64,000 nt of DNA from Verminephrobacter eiseniae EF01-2. GTDB taxonomy: Bacteria; Pseudomonadota; Gammaproteobacteria; Burkholderiales; Burkholderiaceae_C. The notes beneath the pieces are model-generated. The model was not told the DNA's origin, made no database searches, and saw only the letters and a program-made list of their open reading frames with translations. Below are positions 26,964 to 36,898 of this stretch, one piece after another (the stretch's first letter is position 1; the number at the start of each line of letters is the position of its first letter). Location of the stretch: assembly GCF_000015565.1 (NCBI RefSeq), contig NC_008786.1, positions 5,010,501 to 5,074,500 on the forward strand. Reading direction: 5' to 3'. The translations under genes were made by a program, and so were the position numbers.

Positions 26964-29579
26964 ATGTCTGCCCCGCTCGAACACCACACACCGATGATGG
27001 CCCAATACCTTGCCCTGAAGGGCGGGTATCCCGAGACGCTCCTGTTCTACCGCATGGGTGATTTCTACGAACTGTTCTACGCCGACGCCGAAAAGGCTGC
27101 GCGCCTGCTCAACATCACGCTCACGCAACGCGGCCAGTCGGGCGGCCAGACGGTGGTGATGGCGGGGGTGCCCTTCCATGCGCTGGAGAACTACCTGACG
27201 CGCCTGATCAAACTCGGCGAATCGGTGGCCATTGCCGAGCAGGTGGGCGAAGTGGGCGCGGCCAAAGGCCCGTTGGAGCGCAAGGTGGTGCGCGTCATCA
27301 CCCCCGGCACGCTGACCGATACCGAACTGCTTTCCGACAAGGCCGAATCCTTGCTGCTGTCGCTGCACCAGGCCGCGCGTGCGCGCTGCGGCCTGGCCTG
27401 GCTCAGCGTGACGCAGGGCCGCGTGCACCTGGCCGAATGCGCCCACGACGAGCTCGGCGCCTGGCTGGCCCGCGTGGCGCCGAGCGAGATCATTTACAGC
27501 GCCGGCGTGACACAGCGCTTTGAGCAGCAATTGCAGGCGCTGCGCCAGAGCGGCGCCTTCGACTGCCCGATGCGCACCCGGCCCGACTGGCAGTTCGACC
27601 AAGCGCTGGGCGAGCGCAAGTTACTTGAGCACCTGGGTGCAGCCAGCCTGCAGGCCTGGGACGCGCAGGACCTGGGCGCGGCCCAGGCCGCCGCTGCCGG
27701 GCTGCTGGCCTACGCCGAGCACACGCAAGGCCGCGCGCTGACCCATGTGCACAGCGTGCAGGCGCAGCGCGGCGATGAACTGATCGACCTGCCCGGCAGC
27801 ACGCGCCGCAATCTGGAACTGGTCAAGACGCTGCGTGGCGACGATGCGCCCACCCTGCTCTCGCTGCTCGACAACTGCATGACGGGCATGGGCAGCCGCC
27901 TGCTCAAAACCTGGCTGCTGGAGCCGCACCGCGAGCGCCACCAGGCGCGCCAGCGCCTGTCGGCCAGCACCGCGCTGCGTGGCGCCGCAGCCGGCGCAGG
28001 CCCCTGGGCCACGCTGCGCGAGCAGATCAAGGGCGCCAGCGATGTCGAGCGCATCACGGCCCGCATCGCGCTGCGCCAGGTGCGCCCGCGCGAATTGCCG
28101 GGCTTGGTCAAGACGCTGCAAAAAGCGCAGTTGCTGGCGCAGCATGGCCAAATCCCCGAGCCGTACCTGATGCAGATTTTTGACCAACTGCACCCGCCCG
28201 AGGGCTGCGCCGAACTGTTGCAGGCCGCCATTGCCGAAGAACCCGCCGCGCTGGTGCGCGAAGGCGGCGTGATTGCCACCGGGTTCGACGCCGAACTCGA
28301 CGAACTGCGCGCGCTACAGACCGATTGCGACGGCTTCCTGCTGGACCTGGAAACGCGCGAAAAAGCCCGCACCGGCATCGCCAACCTGCGCGTGCAGTTC
28401 AACAAGGTGCATGGCTTTTACATCGAGGTCACCAGCAGCAACCTCGAGCGCGTGCCTGCCGACTACCGACGCCGCCAGACGCTGAAAAACGCCGAGCGCT
28501 TCATCACGCCCGAGCTCAAAGCCTTTGAAGACAAGGCCCTGTCGGCCAACGAGCGCGCCCTGGTGCGCGAGAAATGGCTGTACGAGCAGATCCTCGACCG
28601 ATTGCAGCCCCATGTGCCCGCCCTCACGCGCCTGGCCCAGGCGTTGGCCACGCTGGATGTGCTGTGCACGCTGGCCGAGCGCTCGCTCACGCTGAACTGG
28701 TGCGCGCCACAGTTCGTCTCCGAGCCTTGCATCGAGATCGAGGGCGGCCGCCACCCGGTGGTCGAGGCGCGGCTGGCCGAGACGGCATCGGGCAGTTTCA
28801 TCGCCAACCACACGCGGCTGAACGCGAACACCCGCATGCAACTCATCACCGGCCCCAACATGGGCGGCAAATCGACCTATATGCGCCAGGTCGCGCTGAT
28901 CGTGCTGCTGGCCAGCATTGGCAGCCATGTGCCGGCCAGCAGTTGCCGCCTGGGGCCGATCGACGCCATCCACACCCGCATCGGCGCTGCCGACGACCTG
29001 GCCAACGCGCAATCGACCTTCATGCTGGAGATGACCGAGGCCGCGCACATCCTGCATGCCGCCACGGCGCACAGCCTGGTGCTGATGGACGAAATCGGGC
29101 GCGGCACCAGCACCTTCGACGGCCTGGCCCTGGCCAGCGGCATTGCCACGCACCTGCACGACAAAACCCGCGCCTTCACGCTGTTCGCCACGCATTATTT
29201 CGAGCTGACCGACCTGCCCGCCAAGGCCCGCCATGCGATCAACATGCATGTGAGCGCCACCGAGTCGGGGGCCGATATCGTTTTCCTGCACGAAATCCAG
29301 CCCGGCCCGGCCAGCCGCAGCTACGGCATCCAGGTCGCCAAGCTCGCCGGCATGCCGCCCCCCGTGCTGCACCACGCGCGCCGGACGCTGGCGGCATTGG
29401 AAGAACGTGCCGGCGCAGGCCAGTTGCAGGTAGACCTGTTCGCCGCCCCGAAAGAAGAACCCGAAAGCAAGAGCGCAAGCCCTGTGGAAGCGGCGCTGGC
29501 CGGAATCAACCCCGATGCGCTCAGCCCGCGCGAGGCGCTCGATGCGCTGTACCAGCTCAAGAGGATGGCGGGCAAATGA
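26964..29579 (+). CDS. mutS: DNA mismatch repair protein MutS
   Basis: 871 aa, full length. Recognises mispairs and starts mismatch repair with MutL. The N-terminal mismatch-binding motif is GDFYELF (about residue 32). The connector/core follows, and the ATPase has Walker [14 protein letters not shown] at about 630, Walker [17 protein letters not shown] and the downstream ATHYFEL switch. The C-terminal tail ends [13 protein letters not shown]. Starts at ATG 26964 about 100 bp after tRNA-Arg; no close neighbour suggests it is transcribed with dapF downstream. Confidence 0.97.
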   Translation: MSAPLEHHTPMMAQYLALKGGYPETLLFYRMGDFYELFYADAEKAARLLNITLTQRGQSGGQTVVMAGVPFHALENYLTRLIKLGESVAIAEQVGEVGAAKGPLERKVVRVITPGTLTDTELLSDKAESLLLSLHQAARARCGLAWLSVTQGRVHLAECAHDELGAWLARVAPSEIIYSAGVTQRFEQQLQALRQSGAFDCPMRTRPDWQFDQALGERKLLEHLGAASLQAWDAQDLGAAQAAAAGLLAYAEHTQGRALTHVHSVQAQRGDELIDLPGSTRRNLELVKTLRGDDAPTLLSLLDNCMTGMGSRLLKTWLLEPHRERHQARQRLSASTALRGAAAGAGPWATLREQIKGASDVERITARIALRQVRPRELPGLVKTLQKAQLLAQHGQIPEPYLMQIFDQLHPPEGCAELLQAAIAEEPAALVREGGVIATGFDAELDELRALQTDCDGFLLDLETREKARTGIANLRVQFNKVHGFYIEVTSSNLERVPADYRRRQTLKNAERFITPELKAFEDKALSANERALVREKWLYEQILDRLQPHVPALTRLAQALATLDVLCTLAERSLTLNWCAPQFVSEPCIEIEGGRHPVVEARLAETASGSFIANHTRLNANTRMQLITGPNMGGKSTYMRQVALIVLLASIGSHVPASSCRLGPIDAIHTRIGAADDLANAQSTFMLEMTEAAHILHAATAHSLVLMDEIGRGTSTFDGLALASGIATHLHDKTRAFTLFATHYFELTDLPAKARHAINMHVSATESGADIVFLHEIQPGPASRSYGIQVAKLAGMPPPVLHHARRTLAALEERAGAGQLQVDLFAAPKEEPESKSASPVEAALAGINPDALSPREALDALYQLKRMAGK

Positions 29580-29643
29580 AGCGCCGCCAGCCGCAGGCCC
29601 GCCGCCTGGCGCCGCAACCCGTTCCAGCGGCGATAATCGGGCG

Positions 29644-30690
29644 ATGCAGATTCGCTTTACCAAAATGCAAGGCGCGGGCAATGATTTCGTGGTGCTCGAC
29701 GAGACCCGGCAGCGCCTGGGGCTGAGCGCAGCCCAGTACCGCTTTTTGGCGGACCGCCACTTTGGCGTCGGGGCCGACCAGATTCTCGGCGTGCGGCCGG
29801 CGCCGGCCGCAGACATCGACTTCGAGTACATCATCCACAACGCCGATGGCAGCGAGGTGGCGCAGTGCGGCAATGGCGCGCGCTGCCTGGCGCGCTTTGT
29901 GCGCGACAAGGGCCTGTCGGACAAGGAACGACTGCGCGTGCAAACCCGTGGCGGCGTCATCACCCTGCGGCTCAACCCCGATGGCCGCGTCAGTGTCGAC
30001 ATGGGGCGCGCGCAGTTCGAGCCCGCCAGCCTGCCCTTCGATGCCTCGGGTCTACAGCCCCTGGCCCAGGGTTTGGCGCAAAAATGGCCTTTGGCGCTAG
30101 TGCCGCGTCATCGGTCAGATGTCGTAGGCTGCGCGCAGCCATCGGAGCGCAGCGCAAGGCGCATCGCGCAGCCCATACCGAGCGTATTGGCAAGTGATGC
30201 AACGCCGCGATGCGGTTCGATGGCCAGCGCAGACCGGCAGATGATCGGTGACGCGACACCAGAGACACCGGCGCATGGCACCACGGCCACTGTTTGGCTG
30301 GTCATCGTTTCCATGGGCAACCCGCATGCGGTGCAGTTGGTGGACGATGTGGAGCGCGCCCCGGTGCCCGAAATCGGCCCGCTGATCGCCAACCATGCGC
30401 GCTTTGCGCAGCGCGTGAACGCGGGCTTCATGCAGGTCGTCGACCGGGGCCATGTGCGGCTGCGGGTGTTCGAGCGCGGCGCCGGCGAGACCCTGGCCTG
30501 CGGCTCGGGCGCCTGCGCAGCCGTGTCGGCCGGCATCCGCCTGGGGCTGCTGGACTCCGAGGTGCAGGTCGCCATGCGCGGCGGGCTGGTCAGCGTTGCC
30601 TGGAGTGGCGCCGCCACCGACTCCGTTGTCATGACCGGCCCTGCCACCACGGTGTTTGAAGGCCAGATCGAACTTCCCTCCTGCCCATGA
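29644..30690 (+). CDS. dapF: Diaminopimelate epimerase with 54-residue in-frame insertion
   Basis: Interconverts LL- and meso-diaminopimelate for lysine and peptidoglycan synthesis. 348 aa against about 275-295 usual. Start [20 protein letters not shown]; catalytic cysteines in VAQCGNGAR (about Cys75) and [13 protein letters not shown] (about Cys286) are intact. The excess is residues about 153-206, encoded by the palindromic element at 30097-30262 in the interdomain region. Removing 30100-30261 gives [20 protein letters not shown], a normal DapF linker leading to [15 protein letters not shown], and a 294-aa protein. Both halves keep the correct frame, so an enzyme carrying an extra loop is plausible; the gene is presumably essential. 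The stop overlaps the DUF484 start (ATGA). Confidence 0.95.
   Translation: MQIRFTKMQGAGNDFVVLDETRQRLGLSAAQYRFLADRHFGVGADQILGVRPAPAADIDFEYIIHNADGSEVAQCGNGARCLARFVRDKGLSDKERLRVQTRGGVITLRLNPDGRVSVDMGRAQFEPASLPFDASGLQPLAQGLAQKWPLALVPRHRSDVVGCAQPSERSARRIAQPIPSVLASDATPRCGSMASADRQMIGDATPETPAHGTTATVWLVIVSMGNPHAVQLVDDVERAPVPEIGPLIANHARFAQRVNAGFMQVVDRGHVRLRVFERGAGETLACGSGACAAVSAGIRLGLLDSEVQVAMRGGLVSVAWSGAATDSVVMTGPATTVFEGQIELPSCP
30097..30262 (+). repeat. 166-bp protein-coding palindromic element, copy B (inside dapF)
   Basis: Left end CTAGTGCCGCGTCAT, right end the complement of CTGGTGTCGCGTCAC. About 95% identical to copy A and inserted in the same orientation and reading frame. It encodes [16 protein letters not shown]...QMIGDATP. 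The left border TA (30098-30099) is matched by CA on the right (30260-30261), consistent with a TA duplication that has since drifted. Confidence 0.92.
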
Positions 30691-31418
30691 CCGCTCCTAC
30701 CCTCCCGCCGATCGTTGCCCCGATCACCGAAGACGATATCGCCCAGTTTCTGCTCCGCACGCCGGGCTTCTTCGAGCGCCATGCCCAGGTGCTGGCCAGC
30801 GTGCAGATCGCCAACCCGCATGGCGCGCGCGCCGTGAGCCTGCAAGAGCGCCAGGCCGAGATGCTGCGCGAGAAGATCAAGGGCCTGGAGCAGCGCATCA
30901 TGGAGATGGTGCGCAACAGCACCGACAACGCGACCATCGCGCACAAGTTGCACCAGTGGAGCGCGGCGCTGCTGCAGATCGAGGACCGGGGCGGGCTGCC
31001 GCAGGCCGTCGTCGATGGTCTGCGCACCCTGTTCGACATACCACAGGCCGCGCTGCGCCTGTGGGGCCTGGAAGGATTGGAGGGCCTGGATGGCATGGGG
31101 GAACCCGGCATCGATGCCCGCTTCAGCCAGGGCGCCAGCGACGACGCCCGCGCATTGGCCTCATCGCTCACGATGCCGTTTTGCGGCCCCAACCTGGGCT
31201 TCGAGCCCGCGCTCTGGCTGGCGCAGCAGGCGGGCGATCCGGCCGCGTCGCTGGCCCTGTTGCCGCTGCGCGAAGGCGCGGTCGACAGCGCCAGCCCCGC
31301 TTTTGGCCTGCTGGTGCTGGGCTCGCCAGACCCGCAGCGCTTCGACGCCGCCATGGGCACCGACTTCCTCGCGCGCATTGCAGAGTTGGCCAGTGCAGCG
31401 CTGCTGCGTCTGCGCTGA
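30687..31418 (+). CDS. DUF484 (GAF-like) family protein
   Basis: 243 aa. N-terminal [20 protein letters not shown], then [20 protein letters not shown] and a coiled segment, followed by a GAF-like domain ending [19 protein letters not shown], as in DUF484 proteins. Its place between dapF and xerC is conserved in many proteobacteria and suggests a linked but unknown function. It starts in an ATGA overlap with dapF. Confidence 0.85.
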   Translation: MTAPTLPPIVAPITEDDIAQFLLRTPGFFERHAQVLASVQIANPHGARAVSLQERQAEMLREKIKGLEQRIMEMVRNSTDNATIAHKLHQWSAALLQIEDRGGLPQAVVDGLRTLFDIPQAALRLWGLEGLEGLDGMGEPGIDARFSQGASDDARALASSLTMPFCGPNLGFEPALWLAQQAGDPAASLALLPLREGAVDSASPAFGLLVLGSPDPQRFDAAMGTDFLARIAELASAALLRLR

Positions 31419-31460
31419 CCGCGCACCAGTCGCCCGGCACAGCCCTGCGGCACCCAGACC

Positions 31461-32597
31461 ATGGCCGACGCACCCGCATCACCGCCATCACCACCACCGT
31501 CGGCGCCACCTGCGCCCGACCCGCAGGTGCAGCGCTATCTGGAGCATCTGCGCGTGGAAAAGCGCCTGGCGGCACGCAGCCTCACGCTGTACCGGCTGGA
31601 CCTGGAAAAGCTGGCGCGGTTTGCTGCGGGCCTGAGTCTGCCGCTGCTGCAACTGACGGACGCGCATATCCGGCGCTTCGTGGCGCAGATGCACAGCGCC
31701 GGGCGCAGCGGGCGGGGCATTGCGCTGATCCTGTCGGGCTGGCGCGGGTTCTTCATCTGGGCCGGGCGGCAGGGACTGATCGGGCGCAACCCGGTGCTGG
31801 GCATACGCGCGCCCAAGTCTCCCAAGCCCCTGCCCAAGGCGCTGGGCGTGGACCAGGCCATGCGCCTGGCCGATTTCGACGGCGCTGCCGGCGCCGCTAC
31901 CGAGGCCGACATCTGGCTACAGATACGCGACGCGGCGATGGCCGAACTGCTCTACGGCAGCGGTCTGCGCGCGGGCGAACTGGCCGGGCTCGATGCCGTG
32001 CCCAACGCCGACACCGAGCGCCAGGGGCGCGGCTGGGTCGACCTGCAGGCCGGCGAAGTCCATGTCCTTGGCAAAGGCAGCAAGCGCCGCAGCGTGCCGA
32101 TGGGCCGCGCGGCCAGCGCCGCCTTGCGCGCCTGGCTGGCGCTGCGCGCCAAACCGTTCGGCGCGGCCGGCGCGGCCCGGCTCGACGCGGCGCTGTTCGT
32201 CGGCCGGCGCGGCGCGCGGCTGACGACCCTGTCGATCTGGCGGCGCCTGCGCCAGCGCAGCCAGCGGGCCGGGCTGCCCAGCCCGGTGCACCCGCATATG
32301 CTGCGCCACTCGTTTGCCAGCCATCTGCTGCAAAGCAGCGGCGACCTGCGTGCCGTGCAAGAGTTGCTGGGCCACGCCAGCATCACCAGCACGCAGGTCT
32401 ACACGCGGCTGGACTTCCAGCACCTGGCCCGGGTCTATGACGCGACCCATCCACGGGCGCACAAAATGCCGTCGCCCGATCAAGGCCCGGCACCCACGCG
32501 GCCAGCGCATGCCGCCGAAAAGCGCCCCAGCCCGTCCGGGCCAGGATCACGCAGCACCGGCCCCGCTAAACTCCCCGACGCCGTTGGCAAACCATGA
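31461..32597 (+). CDS. xerC: Tyrosine recombinase XerC
   Basis: 378 aa. With XerD it resolves chromosome dimers at dif. N-terminal core-binding domain VQRYLEHLRVEKRLAARSLT; catalytic residues in LLYGSGLRAGEL (Arg), the HPHMLRHSFASHLL box (His, Arg), LGHASITSTQVYTRL (His and nucleophilic Tyr). About 45 extra Pro-rich residues follow the usual end (...YDATHPRAHK), making it longer than typical XerC (about 300-330). The stop overlaps the possible upstream ATG of the CobW gene. Confidence 0.93.
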   Translation: MADAPASPPSPPPSAPPAPDPQVQRYLEHLRVEKRLAARSLTLYRLDLEKLARFAAGLSLPLLQLTDAHIRRFVAQMHSAGRSGRGIALILSGWRGFFIWAGRQGLIGRNPVLGIRAPKSPKPLPKALGVDQAMRLADFDGAAGAATEADIWLQIRDAAMAELLYGSGLRAGELAGLDAVPNADTERQGRGWVDLQAGEVHVLGKGSKRRSVPMGRAASAALRAWLALRAKPFGAAGAARLDAALFVGRRGARLTTLSIWRRLRQRSQRAGLPSPVHPHMLRHSFASHLLQSSGDLRAVQELLGHASITSTQVYTRLDFQHLARVYDATHPRAHKMPSPDQGPAPTRPAHAAEKRPSPSGPGSRSTGPAKLPDAVGKP

Positions 32598-32605
32598 GGC
32601 CTCCC

Positions 32606-33676
32606 ATGTCCCTGATCCCCGTCACCATCCTTACCGGCTTTCTTGGCTCCGGCAAAACGACCTTGCTCAAGCGCCTGCTGAGCGAAGCCCATGGCCAGAA
32701 GATCGCCGTGATCGAGAACGAATTCGGCGCCGAAAACATCGACACCGACATCCTCGTGACCGAGTCCAAAGAGCAGATCGTGCAGATGAACAATGGCTGC
32801 ATCTGCTGCACCATCCGCGAAGACCTGCGCGCAACGCTGCAACTGCTGGCCAGCAAAAAGCGCCAGGGCCTGCTGGACTTCGAGCGCATCGTGATCGAGA
32901 CCACCGGCCTGGCGGACCCCGGCCCGGTGGCGCAGACCTTCTTCATGGATGACGAGGTCGCCCAGAGTTGCCTGATCGACGCCATCATCACGCTGGTGGA
33001 CGCCAAGCATGCCACCGGGCAACTGAACGACCGCCAGGAGGCCAGGCGCCAAGTGGGCTTTGCCGACCAGATCTTCCTGTCCAAGACCGATCTCGTGAGC
33101 GCCGAGGAAACCCGGGCGCTGATTCAGCGCCTGAAACACATGAACCCGCGCGCGCCGATACAGGCCGTGCACTTTGGCGCCGTGCCGATCGGGCAGGTGC
33201 TCGATCTGCGGGGCTTCAACCTGCATGCCAAGCTCGACATCGATCCGGACTTCCTGAGCGAACAAGACGCGCACGGGCATGGGCACGAGCATGAGCATGA
33301 GCACCACGAGCACGCGCATGGCGCGCATTGCGACCACCCCTCGCACCAGCATGGCGGCCCGGGCCACCATCACCACGATGACGATGTCAAGAGCTTCGTC
33401 TTCCGCTCGGAGCGCCCGTTCGATCCCGCCCGGCTGGAGGACTTCCTGGGCGCAATGGTCAACGTTTATGGCCCGCGCATGCTGCGCTACAAGGGCGTGC
33501 TGCAGATGAAGGGCACGGACCGCAAGGTGATCTTCCAGGGCGTGCACCAACTCATGGGCAGCGATCTGGGCCCGCAATGGGCCGACGGCGAGGCCCGCAC
33601 CAGCAAGATGGTCTTCATTGGCATCGACCTGCCCCGGGACATCTTCTTGCAGGGGCTGGAACAAAGCCTTGTCTGA
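32606..33676 (+). CDS. CobW/COG0523-family GTPase (metal chaperone type) with His-rich loop
   Basis: 356 aa from ATG 32606 (MSLIPVTILTGFLGSGKTTL); an ATG at 32594 overlapping the xerC stop would add four residues. Walker A GFLGSGKTTLL, the CxCC metal motif in NNGCICCTIRED, VIETTGLADPGPVAQTFF, and NKxD-like SKTDLV. A histidine-rich stretch (about residues 223-255, GHGHEHEHEHHEHAHGAHCD and on) lies between the GTPase and the CobW C-terminal domain. It is expected to deliver Zn or another divalent metal to a client enzyme. Confidence 0.9.
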   Translation: MSLIPVTILTGFLGSGKTTLLKRLLSEAHGQKIAVIENEFGAENIDTDILVTESKEQIVQMNNGCICCTIREDLRATLQLLASKKRQGLLDFERIVIETTGLADPGPVAQTFFMDDEVAQSCLIDAIITLVDAKHATGQLNDRQEARRQVGFADQIFLSKTDLVSAEETRALIQRLKHMNPRAPIQAVHFGAVPIGQVLDLRGFNLHAKLDIDPDFLSEQDAHGHGHEHEHEHHEHAHGAHCDHPSHQHGGPGHHHHDDDVKSFVFRSERPFDPARLEDFLGAMVNVYGPRMLRYKGVLQMKGTDRKVIFQGVHQLMGSDLGPQWADGEARTSKMVFIGIDLPRDIFLQGLEQSLV

Positions 33677-33821
33677 AGGGGCCGGCGCTGCGGCAGTCCC
33701 GGCGCGACCCGGGGCCTGTGTCGTATGCGCAACGGTTTTGTGGGTATCAGTACAGATCGATACAATCGCGGCCCGGTAAAAGCAGCGCCCCGGTAACCTT
33801 TCCCGCAAGCCATGCCATCGG

Positions 33822-33974
33822 CCCTTGGCCGTGGCGCAGCCGGGGGGGGGGATCGTCCGACCGCTCCTGGTTGTGGTGCAGCCAGGAGATTGACCTTCTG
33901 CCCTTGGCTGCACCACAGCCAAGGGGTTGTCCGCCCGCCCTTGGCTGTACCACAGTCGAGGGATTGCCCGTATT
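33822..33974. repeat. Array of four 37-bp hairpin units upstream of dksA
   Basis: Units at 33822-33863 (expanded by a G-run), 33864-33900, 33901-33937 and 33938-33974. Each contains a stem of about 10 bp around a 5-nt loop, for example CCCTTGGCTG-CACCA-CAGCCAAGGG in unit 3. Stem changes are compensated (CTCCTGG..CCAGGAG in unit 2 against CCCTTGG..CCAAGGG in unit 3). The loops of units 2 and 3 (TGGTG, CACCA) are reverse complements. The array fills most of the gap between the CobW gene and dksA (33677-33991). Confidence 0.85.
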
Positions 33975-33991
33975 GCCAGGAGACCAGCCAA

Positions 33992-34765
33992 GTGAAAGCC
34001 GATACCAGCCCATCCAAAGGGGCCGCCAAGGCAAGCCCTGCGGCGGCGAAAAGCGCCCCGGCGGCTCCCCAAGCCGCTGCGAAGACCCCGGCCAAGGCGG
34101 CTGCAACGACACCCAAGGCCAGCGCGGCGGCCCCGGCGGTGCTGCAAGCCGGTTCGCAGGTACCCGTGCGCACGACTCGGCCTTCCGCACGACTGGCCCA
34201 ATTGACCGTACCATCGATGGCGCAGACAGTGGCCTCGACTGCTGCCAAAGCCAGCTACCGTCACTCCATGCCCACCACCGCGCAAGCACAGCCCACTTAC
34301 ATGGCGATCAAAAAAGACCCCAAGCTGGCGCACCACTGGAAAACCAAGTCTGCCCAAGAGTTGACCGACGCCGAAGTCATGGCCATGCCCGACAGCGAGT
34401 ACATGAACGACAAGCAGATGGCGTTTTTCCGCATCAAGCTCACGCAGCTCAAGCAGGACATCCACAACAGCGCCGGCGAAACCACCGAGCACCTGCGCGA
34501 AGACACCGTGGTCGTGCCCGACCCGGCCGACCGGGCCACGATAGAAGAAGAGCATGCGCTGGAGTTGCGCACCCGCGACCGGGAACGCAAACTGCTCAAG
34601 AAGATCGAGCAGTCGATCGCCCGCATCGACGCCGGAAACTACGGCTACTGCGACGAAACCGGCGAACCCATTGGTGTGGCCCGCCTGATCGCGCGCCCCA
34701 CGGCCACGCTGTCACTGGAAGCACAACAACGCCGCGAGCTCAAGCAAAAGATGTTTGGCGACTGA
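33992..34765 (+). CDS. dksA: DksA-type RNA polymerase-binding transcription factor with long Ala/Lys-rich N-terminus
   Basis: 257 aa from GTG 33992, preceded by CAGGAGA. Usual DksA is about 140-150 aa, and the C-terminal 145 residues match: LTDAEVMAMPDSEYMNDKQM, FFRIKLTQLKQDIHNSAGET, PDPADRATIEEEHALELRTR and a C-terminal helix LSLEAQQRRELKQKMFGD. The coiled-coil tip (DPADRAT) is intact. Only one cysteine (YGYCDETGEPIGVARLIARP) remains of the four-cysteine zinc finger, which I believe is normal for betaproteobacterial DksA. Residues 1 to about 105 are Ala/Lys/Pro-rich, low complexity. If an internal ATG (34267) is used instead, a protein nearer to standard size would result. Confidence 0.85.
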   Translation: MKADTSPSKGAAKASPAAAKSAPAAPQAAAKTPAKAAATTPKASAAAPAVLQAGSQVPVRTTRPSARLAQLTVPSMAQTVASTAAKASYRHSMPTTAQAQPTYMAIKKDPKLAHHWKTKSAQELTDAEVMAMPDSEYMNDKQMAFFRIKLTQLKQDIHNSAGETTEHLREDTVVVPDPADRATIEEEHALELRTRDRERKLLKKIEQSIARIDAGNYGYCDETGEPIGVARLIARPTATLSLEAQQRRELKQKMFGD

Positions 34766-34801
34766 ATCTGACCCAGACCAGATGAACACAGGTTCCGAAC
34801 C

Positions 34802-36703
34802 ATGAGCAAGGAAGAATCCGCTCCTGCCGGCGGACTGCTATCGAAGGTGGTGCGGTTCGTGCGCCACCCTACGGTCGACTGGGGCGAACTCGACGCGGCG
34901 CCGGACGACAAGGAAAGCCCGTACAGCAAGCAGATGCTCAAAGAGATGATCGAGCGCAAGCGCAACAATGACTTCGTGCGGCGCCGCGAGTTCGATCAAC
35001 TGCGCAAGCTGCGCCAGCGCGAACAGCATGGCCAGCGCATCGAAGACCCTGCGGCGCGGCCTTCGTTCTTTCAGAGCAGCGTGATCGCGCCCGAAGAACG
35101 CGCCGAGGAACGCGCCGACGAGCGCGCGGTCACGCTCAAGAAGATCGACGAGATCGAAGCGCAGATGTCGCAGCAGTGGTGGAAGAGCAAGCACGACCCG
35201 GAGGACGAGCCGCACTCCCCACAGGCGTACATGCCAACGGTTTCTGCCGATCTGGAGGCCCTGCGCGCCGGCGCAGCCCGCTCGTCTGCCGGCGCATCTC
35301 GTTCACCTGCCGGCGTCACCGGCGCATCCCGCCCGCCGGCCAGTGCAGCCCGCCCCCCCGCCGGCCATGCCGGCGCATCCCACCGCCCCGAGCACCATGA
35401 CGGTGCGGCCTATCTCCCCACCATCCCTGCCGGCCTGATAGACCTGCCGGAGCCCAAGCCGGCGCCAGAGCCGCTGATGTTCGATGGGGAACTGGACTTT
35501 GGTGGCCCGGCCGCCGCCGCACCCCGGTCTGCGGGACGCCGGCCTGACAAGCCCTCCTTGCCCCCCCCTGCGGCAACGCCCCCCGCACCGGCACCGCCTG
35601 CGCAGGAGTTCGTGCACGACCCCGATCTGGAAGAAGCCGCGATCCGGTTTGCCAACGGCGACCACGCAGGAACGGAGACCGGCCTGCTGGAAGTGCTGGC
35701 CCAGCGCCAGCAGGATACGCCCGAGCAGCAACTGGGCATCTGGATGACGCTGTTCGACCTGTACCGCGCCATCGGACAACATGACCGCTTCGACAACTTG
35801 TCGATCGACTTTGCCGCCCGCTACAGCCGCTCGGCGCCGCTGTGGTTCTCCATGCCCGGGCAGTTGGGCCTGGTCGTCGAACAGCCCAACGCTGCGGCGG
35901 TCGTGATGCGGCACGACTTCCACTGGAACGCGCCGGCCACGCTGGCGGTGTCGAGCGTGGCGGCCCTGCATGCCTCGTTGATGCGCGCGGCTTCGCCCTG
36001 GGCCCTGTCCTGGGCGCGCCTGACGAGCATCGACGAGGCGGCCGTGCCTTTGCTGGCGGACCATCTGGGCCAGTGGGCCGACCGTGAAGGCCAGTTCGTG
36101 ATTACCGGCGTGGAAAAGCTCAACGCCCTGCTCAGGGCCAAGACCCCATCGGGCGAGCGCTCGGGCAACCCCGAGTGGTGGCGCCTGCGCATGGCGGCGC
36201 TGCGGCTGATGGGACTGGCTGACGAATTCGAGCTGGTGGCGCTCGAATACTGCGTGACCTATGAAGTATCGCCCCCGTCCTGGGTGGCGCCGCGCTGCGC
36301 TTACTCCGACAACGAGGGCGTGACCTCCGGCACACCGGCGCAACCTGCGGACGGCACCCTGCAGGAGGCGCTGGACATGCAGGCCGCAGGCAGCGCTTCC
36401 CCGGCAGCGCAGGACGGCGACAACCCGCCCGTGGCCCGGCTCAGCGGTCATGTCGATGGCGACGCCACGCATCTGCTCGAGCCGATGCAGCAATTCATGC
36501 GCCCCGGCGTGCCATTCACGATCGCCTGCGACAAGCTCATTCGCATGGACTTTACGGCGGCCGGCTCAGTGCTCAACTGGGCGGCCGAGCAGCAGTCCGG
36601 CGGCCATGTGGTTCAGTTCCGCGACCTGCAGCGGCTGGTGGCGATTTTCTTCAACGTGATCGGCATCGACGCGCATGCCTGGGTGATACCCCGAAAAGAT
36701 TGA
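34802..36703 (+). CDS. Large STAS-like-domain protein of unknown function
   Basis: 633 aa. Basic/acidic helical N-terminus (GGLLSKVVRFVRHPTVDWGE, then a charged coil), then a Ser/Ala/Pro-rich, repeat-like linker (about 155-265). The C-terminal half contains TPR-like DLEEAAIRFANGDHAGTETG and LLEVLAQRQ, followed by two regions resembling anti-sigma-antagonist STAS folds (LSWARLTSIDEAAVPLLADH, LGQWADREGQFVITGVEKL, and FTAAGSVLNWAAEQQSGGHV, VQFRDLQRLVAIFFNVIG). It starts at ATG 34802, 36 bp after dksA. Its position next to dksA and hslVU is, to my recollection, conserved in related betaproteobacteria. No enzymatic motif seen. Confidence 0.7.
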   Translation: MSKEESAPAGGLLSKVVRFVRHPTVDWGELDAAPDDKESPYSKQMLKEMIERKRNNDFVRRREFDQLRKLRQREQHGQRIEDPAARPSFFQSSVIAPEERAEERADERAVTLKKIDEIEAQMSQQWWKSKHDPEDEPHSPQAYMPTVSADLEALRAGAARSSAGASRSPAGVTGASRPPASAARPPAGHAGASHRPEHHDGAAYLPTIPAGLIDLPEPKPAPEPLMFDGELDFGGPAAAAPRSAGRRPDKPSLPPPAATPPAPAPPAQEFVHDPDLEEAAIRFANGDHAGTETGLLEVLAQRQQDTPEQQLGIWMTLFDLYRAIGQHDRFDNLSIDFAARYSRSAPLWFSMPGQLGLVVEQPNAAAVVMRHDFHWNAPATLAVSSVAALHASLMRAASPWALSWARLTSIDEAAVPLLADHLGQWADREGQFVITGVEKLNALLRAKTPSGERSGNPEWWRLRMAALRLMGLADEFELVALEYCVTYEVSPPSWVAPRCAYSDNEGVTSGTPAQPADGTLQEALDMQAAGSASPAAQDGDNPPVARLSGHVDGDATHLLEPMQQFMRPGVPFTIACDKLIRMDFTAAGSVLNWAAEQQSGGHVVQFRDLQRLVAIFFNVIGIDAHAWVIPRKD

Positions 36704-36898
36704 ACCGCCCGCGCCATCTGCGCGCCGGCCGGGGCTGACAGGGCATCCGTTTTCCACGACCCGGGCCACGCACGGCCAGCCAGGGACGCTGCGGGGCGGG
36801 CTTTGCCAGGCCGCTGGCGCTGCCCGGTGCCGCAGGCGATTCAGGGGGGGTGTTGCGCACCAAGGCAAAATGCGGGGCCATTCCCATTTGCCGCTGTC

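Noticed and set aside
33277..33380. Repeat array in the CobW gene
   Set aside because: The repetitiveness reflects His/Glu codons of a metal-binding loop, not a DNA repeat element.
33822..33974. CRISPR-like array
   Set aside because: Units are contiguous hairpins without unique spacers, and no cas genes are present.
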